DNA from: Ilumatobacteraceae bacterium
GTDB lineage: Bacteria > Actinomycetota > Acidimicrobiia > Acidimicrobiales > Ilumatobacteraceae
DNA: 7,535 bases
Assembly (NCBI GenBank): GCA_016650435.1
Contig: JAENVT010000001.1
Span: 1 to 7,535 of the forward strand
Direction of reading: 5' to 3'
A model generated the notes under the pieces. The model was given only the letters and a program-made list of their open reading frames with translations, was not told the origin of the DNA and searched no databases. Shown here in pieces: positions 1 through 6,681 of the stretch. The translations under genes were made by a program, and so were the position numbers. How positions within the stretch are numbered: the stretch's first letter is position 1; every line of letters begins with the position of its first letter.

Positions 1-132
1 CCGATGGACCAACTGTGCCTCAGCCCGCAGTGCGGCTTCAGCAGCACGGTGCACGGCAACGACATCACCCAGGACGTGCAGTGGGCGAAGCTACGACTGA
101 CTGTCGATGCCGCAGCACACATCTGGGCCTAG
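1..132 (+). CDS. Cobalamin-independent methionine synthase family protein, C-terminal end (partial)
   Basis: The window opens inside a plus-strand reading frame (frame 1) that stops with TAG at 130-132, leaving 43 visible residues. They contain LSPQCGFSST, then GNDIT, then QWAKLRLTVDAA and a final IWA. This is the characteristic end of the MetE-type C-terminal barrel, especially the shorter 'methionine synthase II' proteins. In that family the Cys of the QCGF motif is a ligand of the catalytic zinc that activates the thiol methyl acceptor, and the terminal A-x-x-x-W helix closes the barrel. Full-length family members transfer a methyl group from a folate or related donor to homocysteine; the exact donor and acceptor cannot be read from this fragment. 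The 5' part lies outside the window, so whether it is the long MetE or the short single-barrel form is unknown. It faces the aldo/keto reductase gene convergently. Confidence 0.82.
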   Translation, partial: PMDQLCLSPQCGFSSTVHGNDITQDVQWAKLRLTVDAAAHIWA

Positions 133-151
133 GCAATCGCCACGCTGTCAG

Positions 152-178
152 CAAAAGTCGACCAGACGGCGACTTTTG
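152..178. terminator. Bidirectional hairpin between convergent genes
   Basis: CAAAAGTCG (152-160) is perfectly complementary to CGACTTTTG (170-178), a 9-bp stem enclosing 9 nt in which CC/GG can add two more pairs. The stem carries four A on the left and four T on the right, so a transcript in either direction has U residues in its 3' arm. It lies 19 nt after the stop of the methionine synthase fragment and 53 nt after the end of the aldo/keto reductase gene, where a shared terminator is expected. It has no separate U-tract after the stem, so it is not a textbook intrinsic terminator. Confidence 0.55.
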
Positions 179-231
179 ATGCCTGCGTCAGCTCCCTATA
201 TTAGCCCGACCATCACACCGTGCTTTCGAAC

Positions 232-1113
232 TCAGATCCGCTCGAGCTCGGTCCCATCGAACAACGTGGTGATACCAAAGTTGTCGATATCGGCCTGCAG
301 CTCTTCGGCCGCAGGCGCAACGAGATCGCCGGCGGCCACAGCGGCCAGGATCGTCGGCAGCAGCGTGGCATCGCTCGTGGTGTTGAGGAACAGTTGCTCG
401 TTGCCGAGCACGTACCGAACTGCTCTGCCGATCGCCGCAGGATCTGTCAGGGGCTCGTACCAGCTGAACTTCCCCTCCCGACTTCCCGACCAGCGGCCAC
501 GAGCAATCGACTTGATCGTTTGTGCGGCAACTGACCGCTGAGCGCACAGACCCAGCAGCGCCTCGACGTCGGCGCGATAGTCCGGTCGCTCGAGCAACAC
601 GAAGTTGTAGGGAAACAAGACGGAGTCGAAGTCGAACTCATGCAAGCTGCGGAGATGAGTCGACGGGATTCTGAGGCCATGACCCGTGACACCGATGAAC
701 GTACAGAGCCCTTCGTCTCGTGCCTTGGCCAACGCCTCGACCGCTCCGCCCGGCGCGAACGCAACCTCCCATTCGTCGGGTTCGACGAGGTTGTGCAGCT
801 GGATGAGGTCGACACGATCGACACCCATCCTGGTCAATGAATCTTCCAACTCGGCTCGCGCCGCGGGTCCGGTGCGTTCGCCGGTCTTCGTTGCCAGGAA
901 CACCTTGTTGCGATTGGTTGCCAACCAGGGCGCTAGACGTAGTTCGGAGTCGCCGTAGCCACGCGCCGTGTCGATGTGGTTGACGCCATACGACTCGATC
1001 AATTCCAGGGTTTCGTCGGCGCGGTCCTGACCCATCGAACCCAACGCCGCGGCGCCAAAGATCACCCGAGTCGACTCGTGGCCGGTGCGGCCAAATGGTT
1101 GTGTAGGGAGCAT
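232..1113 (-). CDS. Aldo/keto reductase
   Basis: NAD(P)H-dependent oxidoreductase of the aldo/keto reductase superfamily, a single soluble TIM barrel that reduces aldehydes or ketones to alcohols. From the chosen ATG (1111-1113) it is 293 residues. The catalytic tetrad is complete: D48 and Y53 in HIDTARGYGDSE, K76 in LATKTGER, H107 in LIQLHNL. The barrel continues through YNFVLLERPDY and AAQTIKSIARGRW, which resemble a group of uncharacterised actinobacterial aldo/keto reductases. An upstream in-frame ATG at 1149 would add 12 residues and overlap the ligase gene; the internal start is preferred because it places the usual L-P-x-x-x-F-G-x-T-G strand at the N-terminus and begins 13 nt after the ligase stop. 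No convincing Shine-Dalgarno is present, so reinitiation after the ligase is likely. It is the last gene of the coaE cluster. Substrate is unknown; no Fe-S extension is present. Confidence 0.88.
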   Translation of the reverse strand: MLPTQPFGRTGHESTRVIFGAAALGSMGQDRADETLELIESYGVNHIDTARGYGDSELRLAPWLATNRNKVFLATKTGERTGPAARAELEDSLTRMGVDRVDLIQLHNLVEPDEWEVAFAPGGAVEALAKARDEGLCTFIGVTGHGLRIPSTHLRSLHEFDFDSVLFPYNFVLLERPDYRADVEALLGLCAQRSVAAQTIKSIARGRWSGSREGKFSWYEPLTDPAAIGRAVRYVLGNEQLFLNTTSDATLLPTILAAVAAGDLVAPAAEELQADIDNFGITTLFDGTELERI

Positions 1114-1126
1114 CCTGGAAGAGTAC

Positions 1127-2629
1127 CTACCCCGCGAGGTGGCGGTCACGCAGAACGCGCTTCAGGATCTTGCCCGGGCCCGACTTCGGTAACGGTTCGC
1201 CAGAGATCTCGATCACCTTCGGCACCTTGTAACCGGCGATCGTCTGGCGGCAGTGGTCGCGTAACTCCTCCCCACTGACCGTCACGCCCGGGTGAGCCAC
1301 CACAATCGCGTGCACCGCCTCGCCCCACATGGGGTCGGGTACGCCGAACACCGCTGCTTCGGCGACTGCCGGATGCCGATACAAGGCGTCCTCCACCTCT
1401 ACCGAATACACGTTCTCGCCACCTGACACGATCATGTCCTTGGCCCGGTCGACAACGAAGAGATAGTTGCGGTCGTTGAGGTAGCCGAGATCGCCCGTGT
1501 GGTACCAACCACCTCGAAGGGCATCTGCTGTGGCCGCGGCGTCGCCCCAGTACCCAATCGTGACTGCGTTCGAACGAGCCAGCACCTCGCCAACTTCGCC
1601 GGGATCGCAATCGATGCCGTCGGGCCTCACTGTTCGGACGGCGACGCCGACCGCGGGCTGCCCGCACGAGCCGGCGAGGTCGGTACCGAGGGTCGATTCC
1701 TCGTGAGGCAGGCGGGTGACGACCGAGGACGTCTCTGTTGCTCCGTAGAACTGGGCGAGCTCACTATCGGGAAAGACCTCGTGTGCTTGGCGAATCAGTT
1801 CCGCGGAGATCGGCGAGCCGGCGTGCCCGAGCAACCGCAACGACGTGACGTCGCGCGGTCTGGCGCGCTGCTCGGCGACCAGCGACGCCAGCATCGTGGG
1901 CACCGGTAGGAAGAACGTGACGCGATGCTGGGCAATCAGGTCGAGGCACACAGCCGCATCGAACATCGGGGTCGTGATCGTTTCTGCACCCAACCACGCC
2001 AGGCCCGTCAGTGGAGCGATGCCGGCAACATGAAACATTGCCGGAGCCGCGAGGAAGACATCGTCGGCACTGAGCGAGCAGGCAACGATCTTGTTGAACG
2101 CGTTGGCGACAAGATTCCGGTGCGTCAGCATCACGCCTTTGGGCGACCCCGTCGTGCCGCCCGTGTAGAACAGCGCGGCGACATCATCCGGCGAGAGACC
2201 AATATCTTCGGGGTGGGGCGGCTCGGGCGAGGCGTCGCCAACAAGACGCTCGTATTCGTCGGGTATCAGGATCACGCACTCGACGAGACCGCCGAGATCA
2301 CCGGGATCGCGATCGCTGATCAAGACGCGCACCCCGCTGTGCTGCAAGATGTGAGCGAGTTCGTTCGGCGACAGCCGGGTGTTGAGCGGCACTAAGACGA
2401 TGCCAGATGCAGGTAGACCGCAGAACGCCTCGAGATAGCGGTGGCCATTGGCCGACAGCATGGCGACCCGGTCGCCTGGTCGTACTCCGAGCGTCGCAAG
2501 AGCGGCAGCGAGGCGGCCGCAGCGTTCGGCGAGCTCGGCGTAGTTGATGACACGCTCGCCGTCGATCACCGCTATCCGGTCGCCGAAGCACCTGCGGGCG
2601 TGAGCGATGGGATCGGCCAGCGTGATCAT
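1127..2629 (-). CDS. AMP-forming acyl-CoA ligase (FadD-like)
   Basis: Member of the ANL adenylating superfamily: activates a carboxylic acid with ATP to an acyl-adenylate and transfers it to CoA. From the ATG at 2627-2629 it has 500 residues, a normal length. Motifs in order: phosphate-binding loop YTGGTTGSPKG (about 155-165), adenine/acyl-site motif FYGATET (294-300), YHTGD with the ribose-binding Asp (376-380), hinge region DRAKDMIVSGGENVYSVEVE (394-413) and the C-terminal catalytic lysine K487 in PKSGPGKILKR. All key residues are present, so it should be active. There is no signal peptide or carrier domain. A longer in-frame start at 2677 exists, but the chosen ATG overlaps the coaE stop as ATGA and gives the normal family N-terminus. 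This overlap implies translational coupling. Overall it resembles medium/long-chain fatty-acid or aryl-acid CoA ligases; chain length and substrate cannot be decided from motifs. Confidence 0.9.
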   Translation of the reverse strand: MITLADPIAHARRCFGDRIAVIDGERVINYAELAERCGRLAAALATLGVRPGDRVAMLSANGHRYLEAFCGLPASGIVLVPLNTRLSPNELAHILQHSGVRVLISDRDPGDLGGLVECVILIPDEYERLVGDASPEPPHPEDIGLSPDDVAALFYTGGTTGSPKGVMLTHRNLVANAFNKIVACSLSADDVFLAAPAMFHVAGIAPLTGLAWLGAETITTPMFDAAVCLDLIAQHRVTFFLPVPTMLASLVAEQRARPRDVTSLRLLGHAGSPISAELIRQAHEVFPDSELAQFYGATETSSVVTRLPHEESTLGTDLAGSCGQPAVGVAVRTVRPDGIDCDPGEVGEVLARSNAVTIGYWGDAAATADALRGGWYHTGDLGYLNDRNYLFVVDRAKDMIVSGGENVYSVEVEDALYRHPAVAEAAVFGVPDPMWGEAVHAIVVAHPGVTVSGEELRDHCRQTIAGYKVPKVIEISGEPLPKSGPGKILKRVLRDRHLAG

Positions 2630-3249
2630 TTGCCGAACGTGAAGTCTTCGGGGAGTTGCCGCAGCAATGTCAGCCACTTCCAGAGCTCGTCGATCTGTGG
2701 CTCGAGTTCGTCGACCGTGCCGGAATTCTCGATGACGAAGTCCGCGTCGCGTAGTCGATCCTCGCGACTGGATTGTCTGGCAATGCGGGCGCGGGCATCG
2801 GCTTCGGTAAATCCCCGGAAGCGCACCAACCGGTCGACCTGTACCTCGATCGGAACGTCGACCACGATCTTGCCCTGCAATTTACCGCGAGGGTTCTCGG
2901 TGAGCAGCGGGATGTCGAGCACGACCACCCTGTCCGTCGACGCCATCTCATCCACGCGCCGATTGATCTCGGCGCCGACGGCCGGATGGACGATCGCGTT
3001 GAGATCCGCCAGAGCATCAGCGTCGGCGAAGACCATCTCGGCCAACTTGGCGCGTCGCAGACCGCGTTGGGCGTCGAGCACCTCATCGCCGAACCGTTTG
3101 GCGATCGCCTCGACGATTGGAGATCCCCGCTGTTGCACGTCCTTCGTGATCACGTCGGCGTCGACGATTTCGGCGCCCCGCGCTGCCAACATCGAGCTGA
3201 CCGTCGACTTCCCGGAACCAATTCCTCCAGTGAGTCCCACCAGGATCAT
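2626..3249 (-). CDS. coaE: Dephospho-CoA kinase
   Basis: Catalyses the last step of coenzyme A synthesis, ATP-dependent phosphorylation of the ribose 3'-OH of dephospho-CoA, in the cytosol. The 207-residue product matches the usual length of about 200. The P-loop GGIGSGKST lies at residues 8-16, directly after the N-terminal strand MILVGLT. Further signatures are IVDADVI (28-34, with the substrate-site aspartates D30 and D32), IVHP (86-89), LDIPLLTE (111-118) and the lid/C-terminal segment ARIARQSSREDRLRDADFVI (154-173). An in-frame extension to 3369 was rejected: it would add 40 unrelated residues before the P-loop strand and run into the kinase gene on the other strand. The stop overlaps the start of the acyl-CoA ligase gene (ATGA), so both are probably made from one message. 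A TACATT hexamer lies 6 nt before the ATG on the minus strand, which would give an almost leaderless message; this is weak evidence. Confidence 0.95.
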   Translation of the reverse strand: MILVGLTGGIGSGKSTVSSMLAARGAEIVDADVITKDVQQRGSPIVEAIAKRFGDEVLDAQRGLRRAKLAEMVFADADALADLNAIVHPAVGAEINRRVDEMASTDRVVVLDIPLLTENPRGKLQGKIVVDVPIEVQVDRLVRFRGFTEADARARIARQSSREDRLRDADFVIENSGTVDELEPQIDELWKWLTLLRQLPEDFTFGK

Positions 3250-3305
3250 CGGCGCAATGTACCGGTCACAGCTCAAGCGGCGCGCTCTCGGTATCATCAC
3301 GTGCG
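3250..3305. promoter_or_regulatory. Divergent promoter region between coaE and the histidine kinase
   Basis: Only 56 nt separate the preferred coaE start from the kinase start, so both promoters must lie here or overlap coding sequence. On the plus strand TATCAT (3292-3297) matches the sigma-70 -10 consensus at five of six positions and sits 8 nt before the kinase ATG, which would place transcription start at or next to the ATG. On the minus strand TACATT is 6 nt before the coaE ATG. Neither has a good -35 at 16-18 nt, and neither gene has a Shine-Dalgarno. Both observations fit leaderless transcripts, which are common in actinobacteria. This is inference from short motifs. Confidence 0.4.
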
Positions 3306-5099
3306 ATGGGAGATGAAGCTGACCAGCGTGTTCGCGGCAACGACCCTCCCCCACGCGATCAGATGTCACTCAGCTGGCCCCTGGTCGAGCGCCGCAGGCT
3401 GCATGCCGCGCCGCCCGGTGGTGTCGAGCGACGAGCGTCGGCGCGGCCGACCGCGCCGGCGCCGATCCCCAGCCTGACAGCGGCTCCTCTTTGGCCCTTC
3501 CGGCTCGCTGCCTTAGCTGGTGCGCTGACCCGTTCGCGGGCCGACTACAGCTGGGACAACTGGAAACTCATTGCCGCCTCGGTGGTTGTCAGCGTGTACG
3601 CCATCGTCACATGCATCAGGCCTGTGCCCTACCGCGACGACGCCAAGGTCCGCGTCCGCATCATCGGCGAGCAGGCCATGCATCTGATCGTCGTGCTGGC
3701 AACCGGTGCTTGGGCATCACCGTTCGCACTGTGCCTCATCCCCACCGGCATGCTGGCCGGGTTCGCCGCTGGTGGCTTCTTCAGCGCTGAATTGGGTGTG
3801 GCGGCGATCGCTGCGGTCACCGCCAAGCACATCAACGAGGTTGGAGCGCGCGACGGGCTGACCGCCGGCCTGCTCTGGACCGGGTTGCTCGGTCTCGTGG
3901 CGTTCACCAGCGGCCTCACCCACCGGGCAGGCCTCGAAGCTGCACGCCAGCAGCAGCTGGCGCTCGACCGGGTCAGCCGGCTGGCCGAAGCCAACTCATT
4001 GCTCTTTTCGCTGCAGCGTGTCGCCCAGACCTTGCCCGCGTCGCTCGATCTCGACGATGTCCTCGACTCGACAGTGCAACGAATGCAGGCGATGGTCCGT
4101 CACGACGCGCTATCTGTTTTCCTCGTCAACGCGACCGATCGCGCCGTCGAACCCATCCGCGCGTTGGGCTTCACGCCGCCCTCGTCGTTCCAGCTCGATC
4201 GGCTTCCCGAAGGCTTGCGCGCCGCGATGGATTCGCCGCGCACCGTGCGCATCGACGATCTCAGCTTTCGCGGAGGTGTCTCGGCATCGGCGCGCAGCGG
4301 GTTGTATGCCGCATTGCGGGCACGTGGCGCCCTCGTCGGTCTGATTGCGGTCGAGGCCGACCAACCCGACAGCTTCGGTCAACAGCAGGCCGAGATCGTC
4401 CACGGGTTGACCGAGCCGTTCGGCATCGCCATCGACAACGCTCGCATGTTCGGCCGCATCCGCACGCTGGCTGCCGACGAAGAGCGATCACGTATTGCCC
4501 GCGACCTCCATGATCACATTGGCTCGTCACTTGCGATGATCGGGTACGAGGTCGACCGGGCCAGTTCGATCGCGGCAGATGGCGGCGAGATCATTGCCGT
4601 CCTCGAGGATCTGCGCACACAGATCACCGCCGTCGTGTCCGACGTGCGCGACACATTGTTCGATCTACGCACCGAAGTCACCGATACGTACGATCTCGCC
4701 AGTATCGTTCGCGACTTCTTGACACGCGTACAGCAACGAACAGGCATCCTCACCGATCACGAGGTGCGAATCGCCGGCCGACTTCCACTGATGCAAGAAC
4801 GCGAGCTGTGGCAGATAGCGCGCGAGGCAATCACCAACGTCGAACGGCATTCGCAGGCCAAGAACCTCACGGTGACCGTCAACGAGACCACGACCAGCGC
4901 GTCGATCTCGGTCCGAGACGACGGAGTGGGGCTCGGCGTGCATACGAGTCGAGCCGATAGTTATGGCATCATTGGTATGCGCGAGCGTGCGGCCCGAATC
5001 GGGGCTGAACTTTCGATCCGCCCATCGGTGCGTGGTGGCACGGAGATTCAAGTGCATCTGCGCTCTGACGACAGGAGGCAACGTTGGGACTCTCGGTAA
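3306..5099 (+). CDS. Membrane-anchored GAF-domain sensor histidine kinase (NarL-family, HisKA_3)
   Basis: Sensor kinase of a two-component pair. With the ATG at 3306 it is 597 residues. Residues 1-60 are Pro/Arg-rich and likely disordered; about 85-205 form a membrane region of roughly four hydrophobic helices with very short loops, so there is no large extracytoplasmic sensor. Residues 207-235 look like a connecting helix, 236-385 read as a GAF domain, and HisKA_3 starts at EERSRIARDLHDHIG with phosphoacceptor H402. The HATPase domain has the N-box REAITNVERH (N511), D-box DDGVGLG (538-544), GIIGMRERA (554-562) and a terminal GGTEIQVHL. All catalytic boxes are intact. An alternative start is Met20 at 3363; neither has a Shine-Dalgarno, and 3306 is favoured by the -10-like TATCAT just upstream. 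The reading frame overlaps the regulator gene by 16 nt. The signal is unknown; GAF ligands cannot be predicted, and no haem or Fe-S cysteine cluster is evident in it. Confidence 0.92.
   Translation: MGDEADQRVRGNDPPPRDQMSLSWPLVERRRLHAAPPGGVERRASARPTAPAPIPSLTAAPLWPFRLAALAGALTRSRADYSWDNWKLIAASVVVSVYAIVTCIRPVPYRDDAKVRVRIIGEQAMHLIVVLATGAWASPFALCLIPTGMLAGFAAGGFFSAELGVAAIAAVTAKHINEVGARDGLTAGLLWTGLLGLVAFTSGLTHRAGLEAARQQQLALDRVSRLAEANSLLFSLQRVAQTLPASLDLDDVLDSTVQRMQAMVRHDALSVFLVNATDRAVEPIRALGFTPPSSFQLDRLPEGLRAAMDSPRTVRIDDLSFRGGVSASARSGLYAALRARGALVGLIAVEADQPDSFGQQQAEIVHGLTEPFGIAIDNARMFGRIRTLAADEERSRIARDLHDHIGSSLAMIGYEVDRASSIAADGGEIIAVLEDLRTQITAVVSDVRDTLFDLRTEVTDTYDLASIVRDFLTRVQQRTGILTDHEVRIAGRLPLMQERELWQIAREAITNVERHSQAKNLTVTVNETTTSASISVRDDGVGLGVHTSRADSYGIIGMRERAARIGAELSIRPSVRGGTEIQVHLRSDDRRQRWDSR
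5073..5078 (+). promoter_or_regulatory. Shine-Dalgarno that fixes a TTG start
   Basis: AGGAGG, a perfect match to the anti-Shine-Dalgarno core, ends 5 nt before TTG at 5084. No ATG or GTG in this frame lies at a suitable distance, so this site selects TTG as the start of the response regulator. It lies within the last codons of the kinase gene and is the only strong ribosome binding site noticed at a gene start in the window. Confidence 0.8.
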
Positions 5100-5707
5100 T
5101 CCTGGTTGATGACCACACCATGCTGCGCCAAGGAATCCGGCGCGCGCTGGAGAGCGAAGGCATCAAAGTCGTGGCCGAGGCCAGCGACGGTGCCGAGGCC
5201 ATTCGTCTCGCCCTTGAACACAAGCCCGACGTCGTGCTGATGGATGTTTCGATGCCCGGCATGGATGGCGTCGAGGCTGCGCGCCGCCTCGTCGAAGCCG
5301 ATGGCCGGCAACGCGTTGTGATGCTGACGATGCACATCGATCGCGATGTGATCGATCGTGCGATTCGTGCCGGCGCCGTCGGTTACCTCACCAAGGATTC
5401 GTCGATCAGCGAAGTCATCCTCGCAATCCAATTGGCCGCCAACGGTGACCGCCCGATGTCGCCACGGCTCGCGGCGGCGATGCTCGACGAAGCCCGTCGC
5501 GAGGACGCTCTCATCTCGGTCCGCGAGGAAGAGGTCTTGCAATTGGTCGCCGATGGATTTGGCACCAACGAGATCGCCGAACGCCTGTATATCAGTGGCA
5601 AGACAGTGAAGAACCACCTCGCTTCGATCTACGAGAAGTTGAACGCTCGAGACCGCACCCAAGCTGTGCTCATGGCCGTCAAGATGGGCATCGTCAAGCT
5701 GACGTAG
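5084..5707 (+). CDS. NarL/LuxR-type response regulator
   Basis: DNA-binding partner of the preceding kinase. The 207-residue protein has an N-terminal receiver domain (about 3-120): acidic pocket D9/D10, phosphoacceptor D54 in VLMDVSMPGMDG, switch T82 in MLTMH, and conserved K104 in YLTKD. A linker leads to a C-terminal LuxR-type helix-turn-helix (about 143-207) with REEEVLQLVADG, then TNEIAERLYIS and GKTVKNHLASIYEKL, the recognition helix. Length and order match the NarL family exactly and nothing is missing. The start is TTG, set by AGGAGG 5 nt upstream, and overlaps the kinase stop by 16 nt, so the two are translationally linked. Phosphotransfer from H402 of the kinase to D54 is expected from gene order and family pairing (HisKA_3 with NarL). 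Target promoters are unknown; the VOC gene 5 nt downstream is probably on the same transcript, and autoregulation at 3250-3305 is possible. Confidence 0.95.
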   Translation: MGLSVILVDDHTMLRQGIRRALESEGIKVVAEASDGAEAIRLALEHKPDVVLMDVSMPGMDGVEAARRLVEADGRQRVVMLTMHIDRDVIDRAIRAGAVGYLTKDSSISEVILAIQLAANGDRPMSPRLAAAMLDEARREDALISVREEEVLQLVADGFGTNEIAERLYISGKTVKNHLASIYEKLNARDRTQAVLMAVKMGIVKLT

Positions 5708-5712
5708 TCGCC

Positions 5713-6075
5713 ATGGCACAGCCAAGACGTGGCTATCACTCGGTAACACCGCGCATCGTGGTGACCGATGTGGACGCTCAGGTTGAATTCCTTCGTGCCG
5801 TATTTGAAGCATCGGGTGAGGTCGCCGCCGGACGCCCGGCCGAGATCGCGATTGGTGAATCGCTCGTGATGATCACCTCGGCGACTGAGCGGGAACTGTT
5901 CCCAGCTTTCCTCTACATATACGTCGACGATGCAGATGAGACGTATCGACGAGCGGTTTCCGCCGGTGCCGAGACAATGGAAGAGCCGCTCGACACCCCA
6001 TACGGAGACCGCAGGGCGATGGTACGCGACCCGTTCGGCAACATCTTCCAGATCGCCCACACCATCATCGAGTAA
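5713..6075 (+). CDS. VOC-superfamily (glyoxalase/bleomycin-resistance fold) protein
   Basis: A 120-residue cytosolic protein with the paired beta-alpha-beta-beta-beta modules of the vicinal oxygen chelate fold. Seen in the sequence: GYHSVTPRIVVTDVDAQVEF (residues 7-26, first strand and helix), AEIAIGESLVMI (43-54), LYIYVDDADETYRRAVSAGA (67-86, start of second module) and the hallmark VRDPFGNIFQIA (104-115). It is closest in pattern to PhnB-like VOC proteins. The usual metal ligands are not obvious: H9 could serve, but the last strand carries Q113 rather than a clear Glu, so a metal-dependent lyase or dioxygenase activity should not be assumed. Members bind small ligands, act as antibiotic-binding proteins or are enzymes. 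It begins 5 nt after the regulator stop without a strong Shine-Dalgarno, so it probably depends on translation from upstream and is the third gene of the two-component operon. Confidence 0.85.
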   Translation: MAQPRRGYHSVTPRIVVTDVDAQVEFLRAVFEASGEVAAGRPAEIAIGESLVMITSATERELFPAFLYIYVDDADETYRRAVSAGAETMEEPLDTPYGDRRAMVRDPFGNIFQIAHTIIE

Positions 6076-6083
6076 TCGTCCTG

Positions 6084-6455
6084 TCAGCTGACGGTGTCGA
6101 TCACGCAGAAGCGGTTGCCCTCGGGATCGGCCATGACGACGAAGTCGGCGTGCTCCGGATAGCGATCCCAATCCACACGCGTGGCTCCGAGCGAGACGAG
6201 CCGCTCGACCTCTGCCGCTTGGTCGGCAGCATCGCCGGCGTAGAGATCCAGATGGATGCGCGGGTACTGCTGGACGGGTGACTCGCTGACATCAAGTGCC
6301 AGATGGGCACCATCGCCGTCGACCGGAACGAGGATCATGAAGTCGTCGTCCGGCTGTATCTCCCGCTTCGGGACGTAGTTCAAAGCTTGCGTCCAGAAAG
6401 ACACCGCGCGGTGCAAATCCGCGACGCCAACGACAACTGTTCCGATGCTCAGCAT
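6084..6455 (-). CDS. VOC-superfamily glyoxalase-like protein
   Basis: A 123-residue protein with a second, different VOC-fold sequence. The N-terminal module has TVVVGVADLHRAVSFWTQAL (residues 6-25) and a strand at MILVPVDGDGAHLALDV (40-56). The second module starts at PRIHLDLYAGD (65-75), followed by a helix AEVERLVSLGA (81-91) and ends with FVVMADPEGNRFCVID (105-120), the classic D-P-E-G-N-x-F-C signature of the glyoxalase-like family common in actinobacteria. H68 sits where a metal or ligand residue is often found, but no full ligand set can be assigned. It shares the fold but little sequence with the plus-strand VOC gene opposite, so it is not a recent duplicate. The ATG at 6453-6455 has no good Shine-Dalgarno. 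Its stop is 8 nt from the stop of the other VOC gene. Function unknown; detoxification or ligand binding is only a family-based guess. Confidence 0.87.
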   Translation of the reverse strand: MLSIGTVVVGVADLHRAVSFWTQALNYVPKREIQPDDDFMILVPVDGDGAHLALDVSESPVQQYPRIHLDLYAGDAADQAAEVERLVSLGATRVDWDRYPEHADFVVMADPEGNRFCVIDTVS

Positions 6456-6558
6456 TCCGAGATTCTTGCAGCCGCGGTCGCGCGTGGCGCCAAGGTCTTA
6501 GCGCGAGCGATCAGAAGCGCGGATCGTCTGTGGGCTCACACAAACCGAGCGACGTGGG

Positions 6559-6609
6559 TCCTGTGGAGTGATTCACACCTACCTGGGTGCCTCGAACGAC
6601 TCCACTGGA
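6559..6609. other. Imperfect inverted repeat (long hairpin) in a gap between genes
   Basis: TCCTGTGGAGT (6559-6569) pairs with ACTCCACTGGA (6599-6609) at ten of eleven positions, the exception being a T-T mismatch. Inside it CACCT can pair with GGGTG to make a nested hairpin. It lies in the 226-nt gene-free stretch 6456-6681, between the end of the small minus-strand gene and the start of the minus-strand VOC gene. There is no U-tract, so it is not a standard terminator. It could be a processing or regulatory structure, or chance. No tRNA-like cloverleaf, and nothing else of note, was seen in this stretch. Confidence 0.35.
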
Positions 6610-6681
6610 TCAACCGCCCGGAGATGTACGCCGGTCCTGACCTCGATATCGACTGATCTGCGACTCGACGAAGACTGCGGG

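Noticed and set aside
3298..3303. CACGTG hexamer, also at 4321-4326 (one base shifted), 6925-6930 and 7020-7025, considered as a repeated operator
   Set aside because: About two to three copies are expected by chance in GC-rich DNA of this length, one lies within a coding region, and flanking bases are not shared.
2441..3316. Long open frame (291 codons) on the plus strand opposite coaE
   Set aside because: Its product is Ser/Arg-rich without motifs, and coaE on the minus strand is unmistakable over the same bases.
5048..5812. Long open frame (254 codons) on the minus strand opposite the response regulator
   Set aside because: It is the mirror of the regulator's codon bias: the plus-strand protein has complete receiver and HTH motifs, while this frame gives no recognisable domain and also spans the intergenic junction.
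6083..6092. Perfect palindrome GTCAGCTGAC at the stop of the minus-strand VOC gene, considered as a terminator
   Set aside because: It has no loop, cannot form a normal hairpin and has no U-tract; a 10-bp palindrome alone is weak evidence for a binding site.
6456..6681. Possible tRNA or small RNA gene in the gap
   Set aside because: No cloverleaf, no T-loop consensus and no CCA context; only the hairpin at 6559-6609 was found.
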